The notes under the pieces were generated by a model that did not search any database, had not been told where the DNA came from, and saw only the letters and a program-made list of their open reading frames with translations. Of a stretch of DNA of 16,751 nucleotides, positions 6,978 through 15,013 are shown in pieces (within the stretch, counting starts at the first letter, position 1; the number at the start of each line of letters is the position of its first letter). A program made the translations under genes and the position numbers. Source of the stretch: an uncultured Bacteroidales bacterium (lineage in GTDB: Bacteria > Bacteroidota > Bacteroidia > Bacteroidales > Paludibacteraceae); NCBI GenBank assembly GCA_937916355.1, contig CALFTM010000054.1:1-16751 (forward strand), read 5' to 3'.

Positions 6978-8108
6978 ATGAAAAGTGCTCTTTTTATTGA
7001 TAGAGATGGGACGTTGATCATCGAACCTCCTGTTACTTTCCAAGTTGATACCCTCGAACAGATGACCTTCTTGCCGGGGGTAATTCGTAATCTACATTTT
7101 ATTCGTGAGAAATTATCGCACGAGTTGGTGATGGTGACCAATCAAGATGGTCTGGGTACGCCTGTTTATCCACAAGAGAATTTTGATAGTGTGCAGAATA
7201 AGATGCTTGAGATTCTTGAAGGCGAAGGTGTTGTGTTCGATAAGATTTTTATTGATAAGTCTTTCCCAGAAGATGGGTTGCCGACACGGAAGCCGGGGAC
7301 TGCCATGTTGACGGAGTATATGGATGGGTCTTATGACTTGGCAAATTCTTATGTGATCGGAGATCGACTGACGGATGTGCAATTGGCTAAGAATCTGGGT
7401 GCGAATGCCATTTTTATCGCATCGGATGTGGAAAGTGGAGAGGCTCAGGTGAAGTCGGCTGGTTTCACAGATTTGAATGTGAAGGTGGTGACTTCATGGA
7501 ATGAAATCGCAGAATACCTTTTCGCAGGAGAGCGTGTCGCAACGGTGCAGCGAACAACCAAAGAGACCGATATTTTTGTGAGTCTTAATTTAGATGGAAC
7601 GGGAAGATGTGAAATTTCTACCGGTTTGGGCTTCTTTGACCACATGTTGGATCAGATTGGAAAGCATTCAGGTTGTGACTTGACGATTAAGGTGAAAGGA
7701 GACTTGAATGTCGATGAGCATCATACGATTGAGGATACTGCTATCGCTTTAGGAGAGGCTTTGTTGAAAGCTTTGGGTGATAAGCGTGGTATTGAGCGTT
7801 ATGGTTATTGTCTGCCGATGGATGATTGCCTTTGTTCAGTGGCATTGGATTTTGGTGGTCGTCCGTGGTTGGTTTGGGATGCCAAATTTAGTCGTGAATA
7901 TGTGGGCGATATGCCGACCGAGATGTTTTTGCACTTCTTCAAGTCGTTGAGTGATTCTGCTAAAATGAATTTGAATGTTAAGGCAGAGGGGGATAATGAA
8001 CACCATAAGATAGAGGGTATTTTCAAGGCATTGGCTCGTTCTATCAAAATGGCGATCAAGAGGGATATTTATAAGTTTGAATTGCCGTCAACTAAAGGAA
8101 GTTTATAG
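6978..8108 (+). CDS. hisB: Bifunctional histidinol-phosphatase / imidazoleglycerol-phosphate dehydratase
   Basis: The 376-residue protein catalyses two steps of histidine synthesis. The N-terminal HAD phosphatase (about 1-165) has DRDGT with Asp8 and Asp10, TNQDG at 54-58, Lys105 in RKPG and GDRLTD at 128-133. The C-terminal dehydratase (about 195-376) has FFDHML at 219-224 and the metal motifs DEHHTIED (246-253) and EHHKIE (341-346). In E. coli HisB a zinc loop carries Cys93, His95, Cys101 and Cys103. Here those positions are Asp93, Ser95, Leu101 and Thr103, so that zinc site is absent. No other his gene lies in the window. It has its own promoter and terminator. Confidence 0.97.
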   Translation: MKSALFIDRDGTLIIEPPVTFQVDTLEQMTFLPGVIRNLHFIREKLSHELVMVTNQDGLGTPVYPQENFDSVQNKMLEILEGEGVVFDKIFIDKSFPEDGLPTRKPGTAMLTEYMDGSYDLANSYVIGDRLTDVQLAKNLGANAIFIASDVESGEAQVKSAGFTDLNVKVVTSWNEIAEYLFAGERVATVQRTTKETDIFVSLNLDGTGRCEISTGLGFFDHMLDQIGKHSGCDLTIKVKGDLNVDEHHTIEDTAIALGEALLKALGDKRGIERYGYCLPMDDCLCSVALDFGGRPWLVWDAKFSREYVGDMPTEMFLHFFKSLSDSAKMNLNVKAEGDNEHHKIEGIFKALARSIKMAIKRDIYKFELPSTKGSL

Positions 8109-8138
8109 TTCGGTGAAATTTACAGATTGGGGTAAAAT

Positions 8139-8183
8139 AAAGCAGGCTTTCTAATCATTTGCGATAGAAAGCCTGCTTTTTTT
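8139..8183. terminator. Bidirectional terminator between hisB and the kor operon
   Basis: A perfect 15-bp stem (8139-8153 with 8165-8179) with an 11-nt loop is followed by T's to 8183 on the plus strand. On the minus strand it is followed by TTTATTTTA. It should serve both converging units. Confidence 0.9.
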
Positions 8184-8205
8184 GTATTTGTAAGGATAGG
8201 AGTTT

Positions 8206-8742
8206 TTATTTGATGCTCTCCATTCCCTTTTTCAATGCCTCTTCATTCATAGGAATCAAGTGGTGGTGACGTTCTGGCAATGTCTTCTTCAAACCTTTCA
8301 AGACATTGTCCAACTCTACGATCGGACGGACTTTCAGTAATCCACCCAATACAATCATGTTGAACGATTTTGGTGCGTTCATTTCGATGGCGGTATCCAT
8401 CGCATTGATTTTGTAGATGTTGATGTCTGTTCTGGTCGGAGCAGTAACGATTCCGTAAGGGTCGTAAATAAGCGTTCCTCCCGGTTTTACAGTCTTTTCA
8501 AATTTGTCGAGAGACTGTTGGTTGAGGATGATGGCGGTGTCGTAAGTGTTGAGGATAGGAGAACTGATCTTCTCATCGCTCAAGATCACTGTAACATTCG
8601 CTGTACCTCCACGTTGCTCTGGTCCGTAAGCTGGCATCCAAGCCACTTCCTTTCCTTGCATCAAACCTGAGTAAGCGAGGATTTTTCCCATAGAGAGGAC
8701 TCCTTGTCCTCCAAAGCCTGCTATGATGATTTCTTCTGTCAT
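8206..8742 (-). CDS. korC: 2-oxoacid:ferredoxin oxidoreductase, gamma subunit
   Basis: The 178-residue protein belongs to the gamma/domain III family of 2-oxoacid:ferredoxin oxidoreductases, which bind part of coenzyme A. It shows the N-terminal GFGGQGV (9-15), AYGPEQRGG and the ILN-Q-SL segment typical of the family. It is last in a four-gene operon, 24 nt after the beta subunit. With separate alpha, beta, gamma and ferredoxin subunits, the enzyme is of the 2-oxoglutarate (Kor) or 2-oxoisovalerate (Vor) kind. I cannot separate these by eye. Confidence 0.92.
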   Translation of the reverse strand: MTEEIIIAGFGGQGVLSMGKILAYSGLMQGKEVAWMPAYGPEQRGGTANVTVILSDEKISSPILNTYDTAIILNQQSLDKFEKTVKPGGTLIYDPYGIVTAPTRTDINIYKINAMDTAIEMNAPKSFNMIVLGGLLKVRPIVELDNVLKGLKKTLPERHHHLIPMNEEALKKGMESIK

Positions 8743-8766
8743 TTTCTTCCGATATTAAAGGGTTGA

Positions 8767-9546
8767 CTATTTAGTAGCAGCGTCCTTATCCAACAAGTCG
8801 CCAAGAGGGTAGGCTGGGAACATGTTTTGTTCCATCCACTCATTTGCCTTCACAGGGGAAAGTTTCCATCCAGAAGAGCAAGTTGATACGATTTCTACCA
8901 TGTTGGCACCACCTTTGCCGTCCATGCTGTTTTCAAAAGCTTTGCGGATTGCTTTTTTAGCTTTTCTAACAGCAGCGGCAGTATGCACGCTTTGGCGAGA
9001 AAGGTAACGCATACCTTCCAAATCTTTCAATTGGTTGGTGATTTTCAATGGGTAACCATTCAATTTCACATCACGGCCGTAGGGACAAGTGGCGGTCTTC
9101 ATTCCTTCAAGGGTCGTAGGAGCCATCTGACCTCCTGTCATTCCGTAGATACCGTTGTTGATGAAGATGATTACGATGCTCTCTCCACGGTTGCAGGCGT
9201 GGATTGTCTCTGCAGTACCAATCGCAGCCAAGTCACCATCACCTTGGTAGGTGAAGACCATACTGTTCGGGTGAAGTCTTTTAAGGGCGGTTGCCACTGC
9301 TGGCGCACGTCCGTGGGCTGCCTCTACCCAGTCAATGTCCAAATAGTTGTAGGCGAACACCGCACAGCCGACCGGTGTGACTCCGATTGTATTGTCGGTC
9401 AAGCCCATCTCTTCGATAACCTCGGCAACCAATTTGTGTACTACACCATGGCTGCAGCCAGGGCAGTAGTGCATTGGGTTGTCATTCATGATTTCCGGTT
9501 TCTTGTAGACCAAGTTTTCCGGTTTGATTATATCTTCTGTTGTCAT
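8767..9546 (-). CDS. korB: 2-oxoacid:ferredoxin oxidoreductase, beta (TPP-binding) subunit
   Basis: The 259-residue subunit binds thiamine diphosphate and Mg2+. GDGD at 102-105 and NNGIYGMTGGQ at 130-140 form the classical TPP fold motif. CPGCSH at 28-33 is the family signature near the start. The protein ends without the extra ferredoxin domain of one-piece pyruvate enzymes. Electrons therefore probably pass to the separate ferredoxin-like subunit encoded first in the operon. The gap to the alpha subunit is 46 nt. The substrate (2-oxoglutarate versus branched-chain oxoacids) is unresolved. Confidence 0.94.
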   Translation of the reverse strand: MTTEDIIKPENLVYKKPEIMNDNPMHYCPGCSHGVVHKLVAEVIEEMGLTDNTIGVTPVGCAVFAYNYLDIDWVEAAHGRAPAVATALKRLHPNSMVFTYQGDGDLAAIGTAETIHACNRGESIVIIFINNGIYGMTGGQMAPTTLEGMKTATCPYGRDVKLNGYPLKITNQLKDLEGMRYLSRQSVHTAAAVRKAKKAIRKAFENSMDGKGGANMVEIVSTCSSGWKLSPVKANEWMEQNMFPAYPLGDLLDKDAATK

Positions 9547-9592
9547 TTTATTTTCTTCTTTATAGGTGAAAAAAATAGTGAAGCCAATGGGC

Positions 9593-10672
9593 TTACATTA
9601 GTTTGGTTTTTACTGCCTCCACGATCTCTTCAGGAGTGAAAACGATACCACCCAAACGACCGAAATGTTCTACTGGAATTTTTCCGTTTACTGCCAAACG
9701 AACATCTTCCACCATTTGTCCGGCATTCAATTCCACAGAGAGCATGGCCTTCACTTGTTCCGCACGTTTTGCGATCGCCTTGGTTGGGAACGGCCACAAT
9801 GTGATAGGGCGGAGCAATCCTAATTTAATTCCTTGCTCGCGGGCGATTTCGCATGCTTTCTGACCGATACGGGCAGAGCATCCGAACGCTACCAACATAT
9901 ATTCGGCATCGTCACATAGAATCTCTTCGTAGCGAACCTCATTCTCTTCGATCTCTTTGTATTTCGCTTGGAAGCGTAAGTTGTTCTGCTCCATTATCTC
10001 TGACTGAAGCTCCAAAGAGGTAACGATGTTGTTTTTTCTTTGCTTTGCACGCCCAGTGGTTGCCCAAGGGTATTTTTCTTCAATCTCTTTATCTTCCATT
10101 CTTGGCTTTTGGTCTGAAAGCACAACCTTCTCCATCATCTGACCGATGACACCATCCGCCAAAATCATGGCAGGGTTGCGGTATTTGAACGCCAATTCAA
10201 ACGACAAATCAACGAAGTCTGCCATCTCTTGGACTGAAGCAGGAGCCAATGTAATCAAGCGGTAGTCGCCATGGCCTCCACCTTTCACTGTTTGGAAGTA
10301 GTCTGCCTGACTTGGTTGGATAGTTCCCAAACCGGGACCTCCACGCATCACGTTGACAATCAACGCTGGCAATTCTGCACCTGCCAAATATGAGATACCC
10401 TCTTGCATCAAGGAAACACCGGGGCTGGAAGAAGAGGTCATCACCTTCTTTCCGCTCGCAGCACCTCCGTAAACCATGTTGATAGAGGAAACTTCACTCT
10501 CTGCTTGTAAAACAACCATGCCAGTTGTCTTCCATGGTTCCACCTCCATCAAGGTCTCCATAACCTCCGACTGTGGAGTAATTGGGTAGCCGAAATAACC
10601 ATCGCATCCGCAACGAATCGCTGCATGGGCGATAGCTTCGTTACCTTTCATAAGTTTTACTTCTTCGCTCAT
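9593..10672 (-). CDS. korA: 2-oxoacid:ferredoxin oxidoreductase, alpha subunit
   Basis: The 359-residue subunit carries the pyrimidine-binding half of the TPP site and the second transketolase-like domain. YPITP (29-33) is the diagnostic motif, and GGPGLGTIQPSQADYFQ follows in the first domain. An upstream ATG at 10708 is also in frame. I chose 10672 because MSEEVKLMKGNEA begins the family's conserved region and this ATG lies 2 nt after the ferredoxin stop, a normal coupled start. The longer form would overlap the ferredoxin gene by 34 nt. Databases often label this family VorB (3-methyl-2-oxobutanoate dehydrogenase) or KorA. Confidence 0.93.
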   Translation of the reverse strand: MSEEVKLMKGNEAIAHAAIRCGCDGYFGYPITPQSEVMETLMEVEPWKTTGMVVLQAESEVSSINMVYGGAASGKKVMTSSSSPGVSLMQEGISYLAGAELPALIVNVMRGGPGLGTIQPSQADYFQTVKGGGHGDYRLITLAPASVQEMADFVDLSFELAFKYRNPAMILADGVIGQMMEKVVLSDQKPRMEDKEIEEKYPWATTGRAKQRKNNIVTSLELQSEIMEQNNLRFQAKYKEIEENEVRYEEILCDDAEYMLVAFGCSARIGQKACEIAREQGIKLGLLRPITLWPFPTKAIAKRAEQVKAMLSVELNAGQMVEDVRLAVNGKIPVEHFGRLGGIVFTPEEIVEAVKTKLM

Positions 10673-10674
10673 CT

Positions 10675-10902
10675 TTAATCGATTTTTGTTTTGTACACCG
10701 AGATACATCCGTCAGGACATACAATTCCACAACTTGCGCAACCAATGCACGCGTCGGCATTCGCCATCACCGCATAGTTGTAGCCTTTGGCGTTGACTTG
10801 CTTAGACATCGCCAAGACATTGGCCGGACATGCCACCACGCATAACTGACATCCTTTACACCGGTCTTTGTTTACAACAATAGCACCTTTTATCTTTGCC
10901 AT
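10675..10902 (-). CDS. korD: 2x[4Fe-4S] ferredoxin-like delta subunit
   Basis: The 75-residue protein has two clusters of four cysteines: Cys15, 18, 21 and 25 (CKGCQLCVVACP) and Cys52, 55, 58 and 62 (CIGCASCGIVCP). An extra Cys66 is present. This is the bacterial 2[4Fe-4S] ferredoxin fold, used here to collect electrons from the oxidoreductase and pass them to soluble ferredoxin. It is first in the operon and ends 2 nt before the alpha subunit ATG. Confidence 0.93.
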   Translation of the reverse strand: MAKIKGAIVVNKDRCKGCQLCVVACPANVLAMSKQVNAKGYNYAVMANADACIGCASCGIVCPDGCISVYKTKID

Positions 10903-10934
10903 TTTATACTCTCGAATTTTTTATTGTTTTGTTA

Positions 10935-10956
10935 TTTTAATTTTGCAAAATTAAAA
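10935..10956 (-). promoter_or_regulatory. 22-bp perfect palindrome over the kor promoter box
   Basis: TTTTAATTTTG (10935-10945) is followed directly by its reverse complement (10946-10956). The minus-strand half includes TAATTTTG (10953-10946), a match to the -7 box TAnnTTTG, 43 nt before the ferredoxin ATG. The site could be an operator overlapping the promoter, or simply an AT-rich promoter that happens to be symmetric. No clear -33 TTTG is seen. Confidence 0.5.
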
Positions 10957-11104
10957 ATTTTTTGGCTCATAATGGTCTGTTTTAGCATAAAAATTCTTTC
11001 TTGCGGTCTGTTATTATTTAAATAAGGTTAAAAAGATGGGGTAAAAGTATTTTTGTCGTCGAATCTTTTGTCGCTCTTATAAAACCCTCCTTGAATAAAG
11101 GACT

Positions 11105-11144
11105 AAAAAACACCCCGAAAACCTAAATCGGACTTTCGGGGTGT
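11105..11144 (-). terminator. Terminator of the DUF5063-exonuclease-PurF-like-GH13 operon
   Basis: A perfect 11-bp stem pairs ACACCCCGAAA (11110-11120) with TTTCGGGGTGT (11134-11144). Minus-strand T's follow (11110-11105). It lies 30 nt past the GH13 stop. Confidence 0.88.
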
Positions 11145-11173
11145 GCCATAATAATTTATGGGAAAAAAATTTT

Positions 11174-12844
11174 TTAGAATGTGAGTTTTATGATCACACC
11201 GTTGTTTTTAGGGATGGATACCTCCAAGCGTTTTTCGGGTGATAATGAGACCACGCTTTTGGTATTGCGGAGCAACTCCACAGACTCAACTTCTTTGCCC
11301 TCCGGAATCTGAAGGTGGTCGAAAGCGTGTTGCGGAATGTTTATGCCGATGTTGACATCAAGATCCTCGAAATTGACGGCAATTAGCAATAACTCATTAT
11401 CCTGTTTTCTGATGAACGCATACTGCTTATGTGTGTTGAAATCAGGGTTGTTGAAGTTGGCATATTCCAAATCGAAAAATTCTCCCTCTCCAACTGCTTT
11501 CTCAGACTGGCAGATGTTTAAAAGTTTCTGGTAGAAGTCTTGCAGTGACTTCTCCTCTTTTTTCAATTTGTTGTTCAGCCATCTGTAGACAGAAGGGATC
11601 GTCCAATAGTCGAATATGGTTGTGCGGCCGTCTGCTCCACTGAAACCTTCTGCATCGGCGGCCTTTTCCCCAAACTCTTGTCCGTTGTAAATCATGACAG
11701 GACCTTTGCTGAGAGTTGCTGAGATGATCATCGCAGGGATTCCCTTTTCTGCACATCCCGCAAAAAAAGGAGAGGCGATACGCTGTTCATCGTGGTTTTC
11801 AAGGAAGTTGAGCATGTGTCCCTCTATTCCGTTCAGTCGTTGCCAGCAGTGGGTGATGTTGTGGCAGGAGTTCTCGTTTCGCATGATACTTCTAAGTGTG
11901 TCATACAATCCTACTTTGTCGTATAGGTAGTCGAACTTCCCATCATAAATGTAGCGATGGTACTCTTCCGGATTGTAGGTTTCTGCCACAAAAATCACAT
12001 CAGGATACTTCTCTTTGATTTGTGGAATGACCCAAGCCCAAAATTCCACAGGAACCATTTCTGCCATGTCGCAACGAAAACCATCCACTTTTTTCTTGCA
12101 CCAGAATAGAAGGATATCCTTCATTTTCGTCCAAGTGTCTGGGGTAGGCGTGAAATCTCCAAAGCGGTTGTTGTGGTAATCTACTCCGTAATTCAATTTT
12201 ACTGTTTCATACCAATCGTACAGACCGGGTGAGTTGCCGAAATAGTCATTTCCCGTCGCTTTGCACGGATGCTCGATATAAGGGTCTTCCGCATATTGCG
12301 AAGTGTCGAAACGAGGGGAGAACGTCTCATTTGGAAGATAATAGAAATTGTTCTGGTTTGAAAAGAAAACCTCTTTCACGTCATTTTCTCCCAAATCCTT
12401 TGTTCCCTTAGGTTTGCTGTCTGAACAATATTGGCGGGCGACGTGATTAGGGACGAAATCGATCAGCATTTTTAGTCCGGCGCGATGTGTTCTCGTAACA
12501 AGACTTTGAAACTCTTTCATTCTCTCGTCAACGTTTTCCGCCAAATCCGGGTCTACATCGTAATAGTCTTTTATCGCATAAGGAGAGCCGGCGATGCCTT
12601 TAACTACGGCTGGGTGGTCTTTTTTTATTCCGAAAGCAGAATAGTCCGTTTGTGTGGCGTGTTCAATCACACCAGTGTACCAGATGTGTGTCGCACCCAA
12701 ATCTTTTATACTTTTAAGTCGTTCTGCAGTGAAGTCGTTAAATTTCCCACAACCATTTTTTTTAAGAGTCCCGTTTGCTACAGGTTTCGCTTTCTGGTTG
12801 CCAAAAAGTCTTGGCAGAACTTGGTATATGATAATTTTATCCAT
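11174..12844 (-). CDS. Cytoplasmic alpha-amylase family (GH13) glycoside hydrolase
   Basis: The 556-residue protein is a GH13 TIM-barrel enzyme acting on alpha-glucans or short maltooligosaccharides. Four conserved regions are present: DFVPNH (129-134), GFRCDMAEM with nucleophile Asp259, FVAETY with acid/base Glu288, and ENHDE with Asp352. The N-terminus (MDKIIIYQVLPRLFG) goes straight into the barrel with no signal peptide, so it should act in the cytosol. A beta-rich C-terminal domain follows from about 455. It starts 11 nt after the PurF-like stop, so it is very likely co-transcribed, an unexpected pairing. The subfamily and exact substrate cannot be set by eye. Confidence 0.93.
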   Translation of the reverse strand: MDKIIIYQVLPRLFGNQKAKPVANGTLKKNGCGKFNDFTAERLKSIKDLGATHIWYTGVIEHATQTDYSAFGIKKDHPAVVKGIAGSPYAIKDYYDVDPDLAENVDERMKEFQSLVTRTHRAGLKMLIDFVPNHVARQYCSDSKPKGTKDLGENDVKEVFFSNQNNFYYLPNETFSPRFDTSQYAEDPYIEHPCKATGNDYFGNSPGLYDWYETVKLNYGVDYHNNRFGDFTPTPDTWTKMKDILLFWCKKKVDGFRCDMAEMVPVEFWAWVIPQIKEKYPDVIFVAETYNPEEYHRYIYDGKFDYLYDKVGLYDTLRSIMRNENSCHNITHCWQRLNGIEGHMLNFLENHDEQRIASPFFAGCAEKGIPAMIISATLSKGPVMIYNGQEFGEKAADAEGFSGADGRTTIFDYWTIPSVYRWLNNKLKKEEKSLQDFYQKLLNICQSEKAVGEGEFFDLEYANFNNPDFNTHKQYAFIRKQDNELLLIAVNFEDLDVNIGINIPQHAFDHLQIPEGKEVESVELLRNTKSVVSLSPEKRLEVSIPKNNGVIIKLTF

Positions 12845-12855
12845 TGCCGTTTGTA

Positions 12856-14265
12856 TTAAAAGTAACTTGAACCATCAAAGCAATGTGTGCAAATTTGCTC
12901 TTTTGGAAGGCCGATTGATTCAACCAGATCCTCTATCGGACTGAATTTCAGAGAAGATAGCTGGAACTGTTCCCTGATGTATTCGACCATGCTGTTGTAT
13001 TCTTTTGTTCCGGTTGTCTTATATTTGTCGAGGTTGATGTCGTGGCTTCCCTCTAACTCTTGGATGACTCTTCTTGTGATGAAATCCAGTTCATTCCCGC
13101 GTGCGGCGAAGTTTAAGAATTTACAAGGGAAGATGAGTGGAGGGCATGAGATTCTCATATTTACCTCTTTTACACCATAAGAATAGAGTGCGCCTACATT
13201 GTCTGACAATTGCGTACCCCTTACGATAGAGTCGTCGCAGAACACCACTTTGCTGCCCTCAAGCAGTTGTTTGTTGGGTATGAGTTTCATTTTTGCGACC
13301 AATTTTCTCATGTCTTGAGAAGCTGGGGTGAAACTTCTTGGCCAAGTAGGAGTATATTTTACGATACCTCTTTTATAAGGTATTCCGCTTCCATTTGAAT
13401 AACCTATGGCAAATCCGATTCCGGAGTCTGGCACTGCCGCAACGTAGTCTGCTTCCGTTTTGTCTTTTTTCCCCATCAGACAACCTGCACAATGTCTCAT
13501 GACATCAACGTTGATGTTTTCGTAAGTGGTGACAGGGTATCCGTAATAAATCCACATAAATGAGCAAACCTGCATTTTGTCTCCGGGCTTGCGGATGGTC
13601 TCAAATCCGTCAGCAGTGATTCTTACGATTTCACCCGGACCCACATTGTAGCAAGGTTCGTACCCTAAATTATGGAATGTGCAAGACTCGCAAGAGACCG
13701 CATACCCCTCATCATCTTTATTGGCGATAACCATTGGCAGACGACCATATTTGTCACGAGCTGCGATGATCTCGTTTTCGGTCAGCAGCAACATGGTGCA
13801 GGATCCTTTTATCTTATTATATACATTTTCGATACCCTCCTTAAAAGAGTCAGCGTCAGAAATCAGCAGAGCCACCAGCTCCGTTTGGTTGATTTTTCCC
13901 GAACTCATTTCGGAGAAAGGCATTTTTTTATCCAACATCTCCTGTCCCAACTCCTCTATGTTGTTGATGCTGGCGATGGTCACGATGGCGAAACGGCCTA
14001 AGTGAGAATTGATGAGGATGGGTTGTGCGTCAGTATCGCTGATGACACCAATTCCCGAATTGCCACGGAATTTTGGAAGATTGGGTTCAAACTTAGTTCT
14101 AAAATAAGAACTTTCAAGGTTGTGGATACTTCTTGTGAACCCGATTTCCTTGTCGAACATGGCCATACCTCCACGTTTCGTTCCTAAGTGAGAGTTGTAG
14201 TCAGTTCCATAAAAAAGATCCTGAAGACAACTACTTTTTTTAATTGTACCAAAAAAACCACCCAT
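12856..14265 (-). CDS. PurF-like amidophosphoribosyltransferase homologue lacking the glutaminase nucleophile
   Basis: The 469-residue protein has the two-domain layout of glutamine PRPP amidotransferase. The C-terminal half has VPDSG (278-282), PRSF, and the PRPP loop VVFCDDSIVRGT (340-351). Cys234, Cys381, Cys459 and Cys462 fall where the B. subtilis-type enzyme binds a [4Fe-4S] cluster. The N-terminal Ntn domain is degenerate. It begins MGGFFG where PurF has MCGI, so the catalytic cysteine is replaced by glycine. HRGQD, HVRYPT and HNGNL are also not recognisable (HLGTKRGG, GVISDTDAQ and TIASINN stand there). It may use free ammonia, make another phosphoribosyl compound, or act as a regulator. 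The gap to the exonuclease stop is 40 nt. Confidence 0.9.
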   Translation of the reverse strand: MGGFFGTIKKSSCLQDLFYGTDYNSHLGTKRGGMAMFDKEIGFTRSIHNLESSYFRTKFEPNLPKFRGNSGIGVISDTDAQPILINSHLGRFAIVTIASINNIEELGQEMLDKKMPFSEMSSGKINQTELVALLISDADSFKEGIENVYNKIKGSCTMLLLTENEIIAARDKYGRLPMVIANKDDEGYAVSCESCTFHNLGYEPCYNVGPGEIVRITADGFETIRKPGDKMQVCSFMWIYYGYPVTTYENINVDVMRHCAGCLMGKKDKTEADYVAAVPDSGIGFAIGYSNGSGIPYKRGIVKYTPTWPRSFTPASQDMRKLVAKMKLIPNKQLLEGSKVVFCDDSIVRGTQLSDNVGALYSYGVKEVNMRISCPPLIFPCKFLNFAARGNELDFITRRVIQELEGSHDINLDKYKTTGTKEYNSMVEYIREQFQLSSLKFSPIEDLVESIGLPKEQICTHCFDGSSYF

Positions 14266-14305
14266 GATGACTTAGTCTCTTTAATATTAAATGTTTTTGT
14301 TAATT

Positions 14306-15013
14306 CTAAATTATTGAGTTACCCTCGTTCGGGTTATGTTGCCCGTTGTCGGTCGATGACAACGAACTTTTTTTGCGATTTTCCAATTCAACATATATGC
14401 GTCTTGTCGCATACGCGTCTAATGCCGCATATTCCTTTTGTGCTTCCGACAAAAATGGCTCTTCCCAATTAGAAAGTCTCATTTTTTTTGAGATTTTTTT
14501 CTCGAAAAGATTGGCGTATATGCGAGACAGACCACAATCTTTTATGCCAAAAGATTTTACATACGATTGTAATTCTATAAAATTCTTAGGATTGATGACG
14601 ATTTCTCCTTTTGTCGCTTTCTTCACACCATTAAAATCGTCTTTGAGAGATAAACCGATTTTCATGGTACGTTCATCTTCCAGTATTGGTTTGATGTAGT
14701 CCCACATGGATTTATCCATAGTGCGGAACAAGAAACAAGTGTCTTTGGTGCAGAGCTGCACGAGACTGATGGAGTAGGTGTGTCCTTTCTTGAAGGAGGG
14801 TCTGGTTTCGGTGTCGAACCCAATCACATCAGTCTCTCCTATGTTGCACAAGTAATCACAAGCTTTTTGTGCTTCATTTTTAGACTGGATTACAATTATC
14901 CGACCTTGGTATTTTTCAGAAGGAAATTTTGAAAGTTCCTCCTTGGAAATACTTTCCCTTATGGTTGGGGGAGTGGTTGGTTGGCTATTTTCGTTGCAAT
15001 TAGGATTAATCAT
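14306..15013 (-). CDS. RNase D-like 3'-5' exonuclease (DEDDy)
   Basis: The 235-residue protein contains a DnaQ-fold 3'-5' exonuclease domain. Exo I is FDTETRP with Asp67 and Glu69. Exo II is GLSLKDDF with Asp126. Exo III is YAALDAYATRR with Tyr195 and Asp199, giving the DEDDy set. It lacks the HRDC domains of full-length RNase D (about 370 residues), so RNA versus DNA preference is open. A longer frame reaches 15091. I chose the ATG at 15013 because it overlaps the upstream stop as ATGATTAA, a typical translational coupling, and because the extra residues would lie wholly within the previous gene. The low-complexity ends (NSQPTTPPT, SSLSSTDNGQHNPN) look disordered. Confidence 0.88.
   Translation of the reverse strand: MINPNCNENSQPTTPPTIRESISKEELSKFPSEKYQGRIIVIQSKNEAQKACDYLCNIGETDVIGFDTETRPSFKKGHTYSISLVQLCTKDTCFLFRTMDKSMWDYIKPILEDERTMKIGLSLKDDFNGVKKATKGEIVINPKNFIELQSYVKSFGIKDCGLSRIYANLFEKKISKKMRLSNWEEPFLSEAQKEYAALDAYATRRIYVELENRKKSSLSSTDNGQHNPNEGNSII

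Noticed and set aside
8983..9639. 218-codon plus-strand open frame opposite the korB beta subunit
   Set aside because: It is antisense to the TPP-binding motifs of the beta subunit, and its composition is that of a complement of coding sequence.
10673..10708. Longer alpha-subunit start at 10708 (extra MYLGVQNKNRLK)
   Set aside because: It would overlap the ferredoxin gene by 34 nt, and the added residues are a frame-shifted reading of the ferredoxin tail. The ATG at 10672 is coupled to the ferredoxin stop.
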